From JBBQXY01 sp051004815 (lineage in GTDB: Bacteria; Chloroflexota; Ktedonobacteria; Ktedonobacterales; Ktedonobacteraceae): a stretch of 64,000 nt of DNA. The notes under the pieces were generated by a model. It was given only the letters and a program-made list of their open reading frames with translations. It ran no database searches and was not told the DNA's origin. Position numbers and translations under genes: made by a program. Positions 1 to 9,044 of the stretch are shown here, piece after piece. How positions within the stretch are numbered: the first letter of the stretch is position 1; every line of letters begins with the position of its first letter. Location of the stretch: the NCBI GenBank assembly GCA_051004815.1, contig JBPCJY010000172.1, positions 4,456 to 68,455 of the forward strand, read 5' to 3'.

Positions 1-507
1 CTGCCCTGTTACTGCTACCGCCTCGTAACTGGGTACCCGATAGGAATTGAGATACTGTTCCAGTACTGAGACGGGTAGCACTTCCTGGAGGTCGCGCTTA
101 TTCCATTGCATCACCAACGGGAAATCCGCGGCATCCTTGTTCATGCGCCGTAACTGCTCTTGTAACTCGTTCCAGCTTTCAATATTCTCTTGCAGCTTGC
201 TTGCCTGTGAATCGGCGACAAAGATCACACAATCCGCCCCTTTTAGCACCGAGATACGCGTCTGCTGGTATAAAACCTGACCGGGGACGGTGTAGAGTTG
301 AAAGCGTATATTGAACCCATGAACTTTACCCAACTCAAGAGGAAGCAGGTCGAAATACAGTGTACGTTCGGTCTCTGTATCAATCGAAACCATGTCACCA
401 ACATCTTGTGGGTTAACTGCTTGATGGATGTAGTGTAGGTTGGTGGTTTTGCCGCACAGACCAATACCGTAATAAACAATCTTACAGTTTATTTCTCGTT
501 TCGCCAT
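1..507 (-). CDS. MglA-like small Ras-type GTPase, C-terminus cut by window edge
   Basis: Reading down from an ATG at 507 gives 169 codons with no stop before base 1, so the gene is incomplete. The N-terminus carries a P-loop of the form GxxxxGKTT (GIGLCGKTT, about residues 14-22). A TVPGQ switch-II motif follows near residue 96, then NKRD, the guanine-specificity motif. The Pro-Gly-Gln form of switch II is typical of MglA-like bacterial GTPases rather than Ras. Relatives act as cytosolic polarity or motility switches and often sit beside roadblock/LC7 proteins, but no partner is visible because the gene runs off the left edge. Family assignment is strong; the biological role is not shown. Confidence 0.9.
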   Translation of the reverse strand, partial: MAKREINCKIVYYGIGLCGKTTNLHYIHQAVNPQDVGDMVSIDTETERTLYFDLLPLELGKVHGFNIRFQLYTVPGQVLYQQTRISVLKGADCVIFVADSQASKLQENIESWNELQEQLRRMNKDAADFPLVMQWNKRDLQEVLPVSVLEQYLNSYRVPSYEAVAVTGQ

Positions 508-612
508 ATTTATTAAGGACATATGTCGTTGCTCTCCTGCCCGCTCTTACGCGCCACTACCTGTTGCTTTTCGTGGAAAATGTTGATGGAGCGAGTAGCC
601 GCTCCGTATTAC

Positions 613-699
613 GCAACAGTATACCGCATTTTCCTGGAATGTCAATTTGGCCGCGGTGCGTCTACTCAGCCTACTTATTATGCTGAGCAACAGTATACC
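613..699. repeat. Pair of 13-bp direct repeats in the 508-888 intergenic region
   Basis: GCAACAGTATACC occurs at 613-625 and again at 687-699. Each copy contains the minus-strand -10 box TATACT. Apart from this pair and the promoters on each side, the stretch 508-888 shows no gene. Confidence 0.5.
618..645 (-). promoter_or_regulatory. Sigma70-type promoter for the MglA-like gene
   Basis: On the minus strand TTGACA (645-640) and TATACT (623-618) are 16 bp apart and point at the GTPase start at 507. A 13-bp direct repeat containing the same -10 box lies at 687-699, so a second start site is possible. Confidence 0.5.
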
Positions 700-798
700 A
701 CGATTTGCACAGATTAACGCATTTTTATGACCCATCTCACCTTTGCTAATGGAGGTTCACCATACGTTACATACCCTGCTATATAGGCATCTTACCCA

Positions 799-827
799 TT
801 GACGAATGAGTCGGAAAAGGCTAGACT
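799..827 (+). promoter_or_regulatory. Sigma70-type promoter for gatB
   Basis: TTGACG (799-804) and TAGACT (822-827) are separated by 17 bp. This gives a leader of about 55 nt to the gatB start at 889. Confidence 0.5.
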
Positions 828-888
828 AACGGCAAAACAACGAGAAAGCAACCTGGTTTTTTATAGATAAGGTGAGGAAGGAAGAAGC

Positions 889-2388
889 ATGACGACCGGT
901 ACTGAGACGCAAGCAACCCGTGTTGACACGGACTTCGAGGTGGTTATTGGCCTTGAAGTGCATTCACAACTACTAACGAAAAGTAAAATGTTCTGTTCGT
1001 GTAGCACAGATTATGCGAACGATGCCCCCAATACCCATGTCTGCCCCGTCTGTATGGGTATGCCCGGCGTATTGCCAGTCATTAATCAACAGGCCGTCGC
1101 CTACACTATTATGACGGCCCTGGCACTGAACTGCACCATTCCAGCCTACTCAAAGTTCGACCGTAAGAACTATTCTTATCCCGATCTGATGAAGGGCTAT
1201 CAAATCTCACAATATGACATTCCACTGAGCAAGGATGGCTACCTCGTCATTGAGTTGAATGGACAGAAGCGTAAAGTTGGCATCACGCGTGTCCATTTAG
1301 AGGAAGATACCGCTCGTCTCTTGCATCATAGCGGCTATAGCCTGGTGGACATCAACCGTTCCGGTACCCCGTTGATGGAGATTGTCAGCGAGCCGGATAT
1401 GCGCTCACCGGAAGAGGCGCGACTGTATATGCAAAAGTTGCGCGAGATACTCGTCTATCTGGGTGTATCTTCTGGCCGTATGGAAGAGGGAAGCCTGCGT
1501 TGTGATGCCAACATTTCGGTGCGTCCGCGTGGGCAAGAGGCATTGGGCGTTAAGACTGAGATCAAGAATATGAACAGCTTCCGTGCGGTGGAACGAGCGC
1601 TGGAATATGAGGCCCACCGCCAAATAGCGATGGCGCGTGCTGGCGAAACAATCCATCAAGAGACGCGTGGCTGGGTGGAGACAAAAGGTATTACGGTGCC
1701 GCAACGCAGCAAAGAACAGGCACACGACTATCGCTACTTTCCAGAGCCAGACCTGCCGCCATTGCTGATTAGCTCGCTATGGGTCGAAGAGTTGCGTTCT
1801 CAACTACCAGAGCTACCCGATGCGCGTCGCGCTCGTTATCGCGCAGACTATGGCCTATCGGCCCTCGATGCCAATTTTCTCACAGAAGATAAGGCTCTCG
1901 GCGACTACTTTGAGGCGGTGATGGCTGCCTCGCATGTTAGCGACCGCAAGGCACGAGCGAAATCGGCCAGCAACTGGTTGCTCAGCGAAGTAGTACGTCT
2001 CTTGAAGGCAAACGCCATTTCGCTACAAGCCAGCACCCTTTCACCAGCAGCCCTGGCAAACTTGCTTGATTTACTCGATAAAGAGCGGATCACAGGCAAA
2101 CAAGCCAAAGATGTGTTGGATGAAGCATTTGTCACGGGTGAGATGCCGGAGGCAATCGTGACGAGAAAAGGCATCAAGCCACCCATCAGCGACACGGGCG
2201 AACTGGAGCGCATCATAGAGGAGGTGATAGCAAACAATGCGAAAGCTGCCAGCGATTATCGTTCTGGCAAGACCAATGCGTTGCAATCATTGGTCGGTCA
2301 AGTCATGAAACAGACTCGCGGTCAGGCAAAGGCCGATATCGTACAAAAACTTTTAAAATCAAAGTTGGACGAGGCACCTTCAGCGTAA
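889..2388 (+). CDS. gatB: Asp-tRNA(Asn)/Glu-tRNA(Gln) amidotransferase subunit B
   Basis: This 499-residue protein matches GatB in length and layout. The N-terminal catalytic part begins with the VIGLEVHSQL signature near residue 20 and has the two Cys pairs of the zinc site (CSCS and CPVC). The YSYPDLMKGYQISQYD region follows, and a C-terminal GatB/YqeY helical tail ends the protein. GatB binds the mischarged tRNA and, with GatA and GatC, converts Glu-tRNA(Gln) or Asp-tRNA(Asn) to the amide form in the cytosol. gatA and gatC are not in the window. The ATG at 889 is preceded by a GGAAGG site. A glutamate-dehydrogenase-type gene follows 40 nt downstream and is probably cotranscribed. Confidence 0.97.
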   Translation: MTTGTETQATRVDTDFEVVIGLEVHSQLLTKSKMFCSCSTDYANDAPNTHVCPVCMGMPGVLPVINQQAVAYTIMTALALNCTIPAYSKFDRKNYSYPDLMKGYQISQYDIPLSKDGYLVIELNGQKRKVGITRVHLEEDTARLLHHSGYSLVDINRSGTPLMEIVSEPDMRSPEEARLYMQKLREILVYLGVSSGRMEEGSLRCDANISVRPRGQEALGVKTEIKNMNSFRAVERALEYEAHRQIAMARAGETIHQETRGWVETKGITVPQRSKEQAHDYRYFPEPDLPPLLISSLWVEELRSQLPELPDARRARYRADYGLSALDANFLTEDKALGDYFEAVMAASHVSDRKARAKSASNWLLSEVVRLLKANAISLQASTLSPAALANLLDLLDKERITGKQAKDVLDEAFVTGEMPEAIVTRKGIKPPISDTGELERIIEEVIANNAKAASDYRSGKTNALQSLVGQVMKQTRGQAKADIVQKLLKSKLDEAPSA

Positions 2389-2428
2389 CAGAGTGCGTGT
2401 CTCGTACATAGCAAGGAGATGCAGGCAA

Positions 2429-3694
2429 ATGCACGACGATGTGAAACCTGCCGCTATAAATCCCTACCACATGGCGGTACAGCAGTTTGAGTTAGCTGCG
2501 GAAAAGCTACGCCTCTCAGAGGATATGCGCGAGATTCTGCGTCAGCCCAAACGAGAACTAACCGTTAATTTTCCAGTCCGCCTCGATAACGGTCGTATCA
2601 AGACCTATACGGGTTATCGTGTTCAGCACAACGTCAACCGTGGACCCGCCAAGGGGGGCATCCGCTACGGCCCAGATGTGACCCTCGATGAGGTCAAAGC
2701 TCTGGCGATGTGGATGTCTTGGAAGTGCGCGGTTGTTGGTATTCCCTTTGGTGGCGCGAAGGGCGGCGTTATCTGCGATCCCAAAAACATGAGTCCCGCC
2801 GAGTTGGAGCGCATGACGCGCCGCTACGCTACTGAGATATCCATCATCATTGGCCCGCGCAGCGATATTCCCGCCCCCGATGTCAACACCAACTCGCAGG
2901 TTATGGCCTGGATTATGGACACCTATTCCATGCACGAAGGCTTCTCCAGTCCGGCAGTCGTTACCGGCAAACCTCTCTCTATTGGCGGCAGCGAAGGCCG
3001 TAACGATGCGACTGCCACCGGCGTCTTGTTTGTCACGCGTCAGGCCGCCAAGCGTCTCGGACGCCCCTTACAAGGTGCTCGGGTCAGTATCCAGGGCTAT
3101 GGCAATGCTGGCGGCATCGCAGCCCGCCTGTTCCATAACGAAGGCTGTAAGGTCGTCGCCGTCAGTGACACGCGTGGTGCCATTTATAATGAAGCTGGCC
3201 TTGATCCTTCTTCTGTTTTGCGTTATAAACAGGAGCAGGGGAGTGTAGTAGGTTTTCCCCACGCCCAGCATATGAGTGTAGCGGATGTTTTAGAAGTTCC
3301 TTGTGACATCCTGATTCCCGCGGCCACTGAGGGTGTCATCACCGCGGCGAACGCCGACCGTATTCAGGCTCAGATCGTTGCCGAGGCTGCCAATGGCCCC
3401 ACGACTCCCGAGGCCGATGACATTCTTTTCAAGAAGGGCATTGTAGTCATTCCTGACATCCTGGCGAATGCTGGCGGCGTCACGGTGAGCTACTTTGAAT
3501 GGGTACAGGACATTCAAAGCTTCTTCTGGGGCGTGGAAGAGATTACGCAAAAATTGGAAGTCATCATGAATCGCGCCTTTGCCGCGGTAGCTGAAAAGGC
3601 TGATCAGCATGCATGTAATATGCGCCTGGCGGCCAATATGTTGGCAATCTCGCGTGTGGCGGAAGCAACACAGATTCGCGGTATCTATCCGTGA
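2429..3694 (+). CDS. gdhA: Glu/Leu/Phe/Val dehydrogenase, glutamate dehydrogenase type
   Basis: The product interconverts glutamate and 2-oxoglutarate plus ammonia with NAD(P). The ATG at 2429 is chosen over the upstream in-frame start at 2393 because AAGGAG lies at 2413-2418, 10 nt away. That gives 421 residues, the usual size for this family. The substrate region has KGGIRYGP and then a catalytic-lysine stretch ending GIPFGGAKGGV. The C-terminal half has a Rossmann glycine motif (GYGNAGG). An ideal terminator follows at 3715-3755. A second enzyme of the superfamily, closer to leucine/valine dehydrogenase, is encoded at 53014-54102. Confidence 0.93.
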   Translation: MHDDVKPAAINPYHMAVQQFELAAEKLRLSEDMREILRQPKRELTVNFPVRLDNGRIKTYTGYRVQHNVNRGPAKGGIRYGPDVTLDEVKALAMWMSWKCAVVGIPFGGAKGGVICDPKNMSPAELERMTRRYATEISIIIGPRSDIPAPDVNTNSQVMAWIMDTYSMHEGFSSPAVVTGKPLSIGGSEGRNDATATGVLFVTRQAAKRLGRPLQGARVSIQGYGNAGGIAARLFHNEGCKVVAVSDTRGAIYNEAGLDPSSVLRYKQEQGSVVGFPHAQHMSVADVLEVPCDILIPAATEGVITAANADRIQAQIVAEAANGPTTPEADDILFKKGIVVIPDILANAGGVTVSYFEWVQDIQSFFWGVEEITQKLEVIMNRAFAAVAEKADQHACNMRLAANMLAISRVAEATQIRGIYP

Positions 3695-3714
3695 ACGTCG
3701 TTGGCTAGCAAGCG

Positions 3715-3757
3715 AAAGAAACCGTCCTGGAAAACAAGTCCAGGACGGTTTCTTTAT
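3715..3757. terminator. Rho-independent terminator, bidirectional
   Basis: A perfect 17-bp stem (3715-3731 with 3739-3755) closes a 7-nt loop. The arm ends are A-rich and T-rich, so the hairpin can end the dehydrogenase transcript on the plus strand and the gene at 3772-4329 on the minus strand. Confidence 0.9.
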
Positions 3758-3771
3758 GGAAGCCACGTCAG

Positions 3772-4329
3772 TTAGAAGCCACGACGTTTTGTGGGTTTCT
3801 TTACTGGTGGCTTTGCTGGTAGTTTCGCCTGACGACCAGGTTTGGGCTTCTTGCGTCCACGCGCACCGCCCCAACCAATATTGTCCTCGTCTTCTTCCTC
3901 CTCTTCCTCATCCTCGAAGAAATCTTCTTCTTCCTCCTCTTTTTCCTCTTCCTCTTCCGCCTCAACGGGAGTGAAATCTACATCAGGAATTTCTTCCTCT
4001 TCTACAACAATGGGAGGTACCTCTACCTCCTCTTCTTCCAGGATAGGCTCGGTATCTTCCACTTCCACTTCCACTTCGGGTTCAGCGTACACGTCGTCAT
4101 TCTCAAAATCAGCTTCAACATCAGGATGGGCAATCGTTTCATGATAGCCATCAGAAGAGCTGCCATGACGCATTGATGTAGGTAAAATGGGAGCATCCGA
4201 CTCTTCGAGATCACCCTCTTCGTTGGTTTTGGGCGCACCGATTATTCGGCGTCCTGCCGCCACATCAAGCCAGAATTGGGAATAGTAATGTGGCCTTTCT
4301 GCCTCTTTCTCGCTCTCTTTTCTTGTCAT
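3772..4329 (-). CDS. Highly acidic low-complexity protein with a basic C-terminal tail
   Basis: I do not recognise a family for this 185-residue protein. About the first 60 residues are of ordinary composition. Roughly residues 70-150 are dominated by Glu and Asp, with several runs of five or more acidic residues. The last 30 or so residues are rich in Lys, Arg and Pro and include a Gly-Arg-Lys cluster. There is no signal peptide or membrane segment. The strong charge separation suggests a disordered nucleic-acid-, ribosome- or protein-binding tail, but that is inference. The Glu-rich DNA also opens a long Ser-rich shadow frame on the other strand, which I reject. The gene converges with gdhA and shares its terminator. 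Confidence 0.7.
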   Translation of the reverse strand: MTRKESEKEAERPHYYSQFWLDVAAGRRIIGAPKTNEEGDLEESDAPILPTSMRHGSSSDGYHETIAHPDVEADFENDDVYAEPEVEVEVEDTEPILEEEEVEVPPIVVEEEEIPDVDFTPVEAEEEEEKEEEEEDFFEDEEEEEEDEDNIGWGGARGRKKPKPGRQAKLPAKPPVKKPTKRRGF

Positions 4330-4704
4330 TGCAACCTTTGCGGCGCATCATTGCTGAAGCTAGGCCTCCACTAGGTTCCAGTCCTCAGCTATTCCTCTGT
4401 TTTTCATACCGATGGGAAAACAGGGGAGGCACCGCTTCTCCTTTCGTTCCTGTATACACTTGCTCGTAGTATACACTCATCACAAGCGTGAAGTCATTCT
4501 TCACATCATTTCGTTGCTCTGCTACACCTATTTGCTCTATTTTGTAGTCCAGATTCACTTGCTTTGCAAGCATTGATCCTCATAATGCATGATAAAAAGA
4601 TTGTCATAGTCTGTCAAGGCCATAAAAAATGATGTGGATCGGCCTGTAGTGACGCCTGAATGGCTGTCAAGACCCCAAGTGCATGACTTTTTGTCCTCAG
4701 ATAT

Positions 4705-4734
4705 TTGCTATCATTGGCAAATCCTCCCTATAAT
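4705..4734 (+). promoter_or_regulatory. Sigma70-type promoter upstream of dxs
   Basis: TTGCTA (4705-4710) and a consensus TATAAT (4729-4734) are separated by 18 bp. The predicted start near 4741 leaves a leader of about 160 nt. Nothing else is seen in the 570-nt gap 4330-4903. Confidence 0.6.
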
Positions 4735-4903
4735 ACACAACGTATTACTTATTAGACCCAGCAGACCCTTTACGCTCTTTCCCAGCGTCTTAATTTCAAT
4801 CGTATACTTATCATAGTCATTCGTTCTGTTCATGGCGTCCACTAGTCTCGTGATTCCTTGTTTGCGGACAATGGGAGCCGAAACTGAATATTGGAGGAAA
4901 CCA

Positions 4904-6847
4904 TTGGCGAGGATACTCGACAGCATTGAAAGTCCAGTACAATTACGTACGTTAACCGTGCCACAAATGCAGCAATTGGCGGAAGAGATTCGGCAGGAGA
5001 TTGTCGAAAAAGTTTCGGTAAAGGGTGGACATCTGGCCCCTAACCTGGGAGTGGTTGAGCTAACGATGGCTCTTCATTATGTGTTTGATACACCCAAAGA
5101 CTTGCTGGTGTGGGATATTGGGCATCAGGCATACGTTCACAAGCTACTCACCGGTCGCCGTGACCGTTTCCATACAATACGCCAATTCGGCGGGCTTTCG
5201 GGCTACCTGCGGCGTGAGGAGAGTCCTTATGACGTATTTGGAGCCAGCCACGCCAGTACATCCATTTCGGCGGCACTGGGCCTGGCCGCCGCTCGTGACC
5301 TCAAAGGTGAACATACAAAAGTTGTCGCGATTATTGGCGATGGTGCCCTCACCGGAGGCATGGCCTTGGAGGCGATTAATAATGCCGGTAGCTTGAAGAA
5401 AAATCTGATCGTTGTGCTGAACGACAACGACAAATCCATCTCGGATAATGTTGGCGCACTGCACCATTACCTTGGGAAGGCACGCCGTATGCAGACCTCC
5501 AAGAGCTATCAACGGCTGCGCGAGATGGCCAAAGGCTCCATTGTGAGACTACCGGTGGTAGGCGATAAAGCGCGTGAAGCGGCTGGTCGCGCTGAGACGA
5601 GCTTCAAGCATTTCGTGCTGCCTAGTAAGAGCGGCACAGTCTTTGAGGAGTTGGGTTTCAAGTTCTTTGGACCATTTGATGGTCATAATTTGCCGCTCAT
5701 GTTGGATGTCTTCGAGAATATCAAGCAGATCGAGGGACCAGTCATGGTGCAGGTCATTACCAAGAAAGGCAAAGGCTGGGAGTTCGCGGAAGAAGACTCC
5801 ACCAAGTGGCATGGCCCAGGTGCGTTTGATTATACAACGGGCATGATCAAAAAGAATGCTGGAGACCCCCCGACCTATACCGATGTCTTTGCCAACACGC
5901 TGGTAGACCTCGCGGAGCAGGATACCTCCATCGTAGGGATCACTGCCGCTATGGCTGAAGGTACTGGTCTCAAGAAAATGCACCAGCGCTTCCCTGAACG
6001 CTACTTTGACGTAGGTATCGCGGAGCAACATGCTGTCACCTTTGCTGCTGGCATGGCTGTAGCCGATATGAAACCCGTGGTAGCCATCTATTCAACGTTC
6101 ATGCAGCGGGCCTTTGACCAGGTCATCCATGACGTTTGTATGCAAGATTTACATGTGGTGTTCGCGATGGATCGCGCTGGCATTGTAGGCGAGGATGGCC
6201 CTACGCAGCATGGCGTCTTCGATATTGCCTTTATGCGTCTCATTCCCAATATGAAGGTGATGGCTCCGAAGGACGAGAACGAATTGCGCCACATGCTTTA
6301 CACTGCCCTCTATATGGATGGCCCGGTGAGCCTGCGCTACCCACGCGGCAAAGGCGTAGGCGTGTCCCTGGATAATGAACTACACAAACTGGAGATTGGT
6401 AAAGCGGAGCTACTCAGCCCGACCAGCCTTGAATTGGCGGAGCAGCAGGATTGCGCTATTCTCGCCTACGGCTCAATGGTGGCGCAGGCGGAGCTGGTAG
6501 CCCAGGAACTGGCGGAGGAAGGTATCAATGTCGCCGTGATCAATGCCCGTTGGGCCAAGCCGCTCGACGAAGAGATGATTGTGCGCCTCGCAAAAGGCAC
6601 ACAACGCCTTGTTACCGTTGAAGACCATGTCCTGGCTGGCGGTTTCGGTAGTGCCGTGCTGGAACTCTTAGAGCGTCAAGGTTTACATACCATCGATGTC
6701 CGGCTCATTGGCTGTCCCGATAAGCCCATCGAGCATGGAGCACCCTCCATCTTGAAAGAGTTACATGGCCTTTCCTCCTCGCATATCAAAGAGGTTGTGC
6801 ATGAGATGTTACGCTCTACATCGAAAGGATATGAACTGGCTCATTAG
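4904..6847 (+). CDS. dxs: 1-deoxy-D-xylulose-5-phosphate synthase
   Basis: Dxs condenses pyruvate and glyceraldehyde-3-phosphate, using thiamine diphosphate, in the first step of the MEP isoprenoid pathway. Visible motifs are the N-terminal GGHLAPNLGVVE and GHQAYVHK, the ThDP-Mg motif GDGALTGG...NDN, and the transketolase pyrimidine-domain segment around GIAEQHAVTFAAG. I start it at TTG 4904 because GGAGG sits 6 nt upstream and the predicted N-terminus (ARILDSIESP) matches the usual Dxs beginning. The in-frame ATGs at 4832 and 4871 lack good ribosome sites. From 4904 the product is 647 residues. dxr and ispG lie about 10 kb downstream in the ribosomal cluster, so three MEP enzymes share the window. 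Confidence 0.95.
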   Translation: MARILDSIESPVQLRTLTVPQMQQLAEEIRQEIVEKVSVKGGHLAPNLGVVELTMALHYVFDTPKDLLVWDIGHQAYVHKLLTGRRDRFHTIRQFGGLSGYLRREESPYDVFGASHASTSISAALGLAAARDLKGEHTKVVAIIGDGALTGGMALEAINNAGSLKKNLIVVLNDNDKSISDNVGALHHYLGKARRMQTSKSYQRLREMAKGSIVRLPVVGDKAREAAGRAETSFKHFVLPSKSGTVFEELGFKFFGPFDGHNLPLMLDVFENIKQIEGPVMVQVITKKGKGWEFAEEDSTKWHGPGAFDYTTGMIKKNAGDPPTYTDVFANTLVDLAEQDTSIVGITAAMAEGTGLKKMHQRFPERYFDVGIAEQHAVTFAAGMAVADMKPVVAIYSTFMQRAFDQVIHDVCMQDLHVVFAMDRAGIVGEDGPTQHGVFDIAFMRLIPNMKVMAPKDENELRHMLYTALYMDGPVSLRYPRGKGVGVSLDNELHKLEIGKAELLSPTSLELAEQQDCAILAYGSMVAQAELVAQELAEEGINVAVINARWAKPLDEEMIVRLAKGTQRLVTVEDHVLAGGFGSAVLELLERQGLHTIDVRLIGCPDKPIEHGAPSILKELHGLSSSHIKEVVHEMLRSTSKGYELAH

Positions 6848-6867
6848 TTGAGACGTAGTCTATTATG

Positions 6868-6934
6868 CTGAGGTAGTATTGCCATTCTCTATAACCTTCT
6901 TTCTGAAATTATGGCAATGCTACCTCAGTTTTTT
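6868..6934. terminator. Bidirectional terminator between dxs and the ABC ATPase
   Basis: An 18-bp stem (6868-6885 with 6911-6928, one G-T wobble) is followed by six T at 6929-6934. It sits between convergent genes. Confidence 0.88.
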
Positions 6935-6938
6935 ATGT

Positions 6939-7637
6939 TCAACCATGTACCACATCGTGTACCAGAGCGGAATCCACAATTTGACCATCACGCATCGTGA
7001 GAATGCGATTTGCTAGCTTTCCTACACTCAAATCGTGGGTCACGACGACAAGCGTCTGCCCATTTTCGCGATTGAGGCGACAAAGCAAATCGAGAATATC
7101 TTGTGCCGTTTCGCTATCGAGGTTTCCCGTCGGTTCATCGGCCCAGACAATGGCCGGGTCATTCGTTAACGCACGGGCAATGGTCACGCGCTGGCGTTGT
7201 CCTCCGGAGAGTTCCGCCGGACGATGGCGTGCCCGATCAGATAACCCCACCAACTCTAACATCTCTAACGCTCGTTTCCGCGCCTTTTTGCCAGGTATCT
7301 TTGAGACAAGCATGGGTAGCTCGACATTCTCTACTGCCGAGAGGACGGGCAAGAGGTTAAAGTCCTGGAAGATAAATCCCATGTGGCGCGCACGGTAAGC
7401 TGTGCGCTCCCTATCGCTCAAATCACGCAGGTTATCCCCCTGGATAAAGACGTTGCCTTCGTCTATAGAATCTAAACCGGAGAGGCAGTTGAGCAGCGTG
7501 GTTTTGCCACATCCGCTGGGTCCCATAATGGCGACCATCTCGCCTGGGGCAACCTCCATATCGATGTCTTTCAGTGCTTCTACGCGCAGTTGTCCATTGC
7601 GATAGATTTTCTTGACTTGTTGTGCCTGGATAATCAC
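6939..7637 (-). CDS. ABC transporter ATP-binding protein, MacB/LolD type
   Basis: The 232-residue protein has a complete ABC ATPase core. It shows Walker A GPSGCGKT (about residues 39-46), a Q-loop with FQDFNLLP, the LSGGQRQRV signature, a Walker B ending in ADEPTGNLD, and the H-loop VVTHD. The LDS and TGNLD features are characteristic of the MacB/LolD/FtsE-like subfamily, which powers lipoprotein or peptide efflux through FtsX-like permeases. No permease gene is adjacent, so its partner must be encoded elsewhere. The start is GTG at 7637. Confidence 0.9.
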   Translation of the reverse strand: MIIQAQQVKKIYRNGQLRVEALKDIDMEVAPGEMVAIMGPSGCGKTTLLNCLSGLDSIDEGNVFIQGDNLRDLSDRERTAYRARHMGFIFQDFNLLPVLSAVENVELPMLVSKIPGKKARKRALEMLELVGLSDRARHRPAELSGGQRQRVTIARALTNDPAIVWADEPTGNLDSETAQDILDLLCRLNRENGQTLVVVTHDLSVGKLANRILTMRDGQIVDSALVHDVVHG

Positions 7638-8030
7638 TTATGTATAGCCTCGTTCTGCTATTTCCGATGGGAAGAATACAATGTTCTTGTCGCTCAATTT
7701 AATTCTATCATACTATACTCATGGATGTTACGACGACGGGTATCTTGATCCGTCGTATCTTCACGCCGAACGCTCCACACGGGTATGAGATGGAAGCTTC
7801 CAGGAAGAGATAGGATACCACACGAGCGAGATTTGGAAACGTCCTTATACTTAGTTATAACGAACCACACGGGCACCATCGCACGGACAGGCCGAGTGCA
7901 TGAGGAATCAACCGTTCGTGGGTGCGTCCTTTTTGCGCTGCTCTTCGTCCTTTCTGCGCCGTTCCGGGAATCGGTGCGCAACTCTATCTAAAGGGAAGTG
8001 ACACTTTCTTCAGCAGGAGAATTATACTAG
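7638..8030. other. Intergenic region without a supported gene
   Basis: Short open frames on both strands here lack ribosome sites and family resemblance. The region separates divergent genes and presumably holds both of their promoters, but I see no consensus pair that I would call. Confidence 0.4.
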
Positions 8031-9044
8031 ATGAAAAGATTTTCCAGGTTAAAAAGAGATATCGCTCTGACATGTGCCGTGCTACTATTTTGTGCTCTCG
8101 TTCTCTCACCGGCCACTCGCTTCCTCGTTCCTGCACATGCTCAAGGGACTCAACCCCCTCTTGGAACCGCTGGCAATTTCGCCGTGCTTGGTGCGAGTAC
8201 GGTTACCAATACTGGTGCGACCGTGGTGACAGGTGATCTTGGAGTCAGTCCAGGGACTGCGGTGACGGGTTTTCCGCCCGGAATCGTGAACGGGACGAAA
8301 CACATTACCGATGCGGTTGCACTGCAAGCGCAGAGTGACGTAGCAGTCGCGTATGTGGATGCTGCGGGACAACCGTGCGATTTTAATTTGACGGGCCAGG
8401 ACCTCGGTGGCAAAATCCTCACGCCTGGAGTGTACTGTTTCTCGTCCTCTGCTCAATTGACCGGGCAGCTCAAGATCGACAGTCAAGGGAACCCCGCGAG
8501 TGTCTTTATCTTCCAGATTGGGAGTACCCTCACCACGGCGAGCAATTCCAGTGTGTTGCAGATCAATGGTACTCAAGCATGCAATATCTTCTGGCAGGTT
8601 GGCAGTTCTGCGACCCTGGGAACGAACACTGACTTTTCAGGAAACATCCTGGCACTTACCTCTATCACCGCTACGACAGGTGCCAGATTCAACGGCAGCC
8701 TCTATGCCCGCACTGGGGCGGTGACATTAGATACCAACACGATTACCCGATCTCCGTGCGCAGTACCCACACCGACAGCGACGCCGACAGTGGTGCCGCC
8801 TGGAACGCCGACAGTGGTGCCGCCTGGAACGCCGACAGTGGTGCCGCCTGGAACGCCGACAGTGGTGCCGCCTGGAACGCCAACTTCGACACCGACATCG
8901 GGACCATCAGGACCTCCTGGCTTGCCACCGACGGGAAGCGACCCTAATGGATCGTTCGCGTTCTGTCAATCAGCCCCCATTAAAATTGGCAACTGTGTCT
9001 GGCTCGATGTCAATGGGAATGGTATCCAGGAAGGACCCCGGTGA
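8031..9044 (+). CDS. Secreted ice-binding-like (DUF3494) protein with repeat linker, cut short by a frameshift
   Basis: The N-terminus is a clear signal peptide: a basic start, a hydrophobic core, and cleavage near AHA about residue 36. Residues about 40-240 match the DUF3494 ice-binding/adhesion beta-helix, with its typical opening (LGTAGNFAVLGASTVTNTG). Four PTVVPPGT repeats and a Pro-Thr linker follow, then LPPTG at residues 298-302. Next comes the beginning of an SdrD-B-like domain (IGNCVWLDVNGNGIQ), where the frame stops at 9044. Homologous coding sequence continues after 9044 in other frames, so the intact protein was longer. A sortase gene starts at 9347. Whether the product still functions is unknown; DUF3494 members bind ice or act as surface adhesins. 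Confidence 0.8.
   Translation: MKRFSRLKRDIALTCAVLLFCALVLSPATRFLVPAHAQGTQPPLGTAGNFAVLGASTVTNTGATVVTGDLGVSPGTAVTGFPPGIVNGTKHITDAVALQAQSDVAVAYVDAAGQPCDFNLTGQDLGGKILTPGVYCFSSSAQLTGQLKIDSQGNPASVFIFQIGSTLTTASNSSVLQINGTQACNIFWQVGSSATLGTNTDFSGNILALTSITATTGARFNGSLYARTGAVTLDTNTITRSPCAVPTPTATPTVVPPGTPTVVPPGTPTVVPPGTPTVVPPGTPTSTPTSGPSGPPGLPPTGSDPNGSFAFCQSAPIKIGNCVWLDVNGNGIQEGPR
8781..8876 (+). repeat. Four tandem 24-bp repeats coding PTVVPPGT
   Basis: Identical 24-bp units start at 8781, 8805, 8829 and 8853. They encode a Pro/Thr spacer between the DUF3494 domain and the C-terminal part, and are prone to length change. Confidence 0.95.

Noticed and set aside
3842..4144. Ser-rich plus-strand frame opposite the acidic protein
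   Set aside because: It is the complement of Glu codon runs and has no ribosome site.
4714..4734. TTGGCA as -35 for the dxs promoter
   Set aside because: It is only 9 bp from TATAAT; TTGCTA at 18 bp fits better.
7694..7991. Short frames on both strands between the ABC ATPase and the surface protein
   Set aside because: They overlap each other and have no family resemblance or ribosome site.
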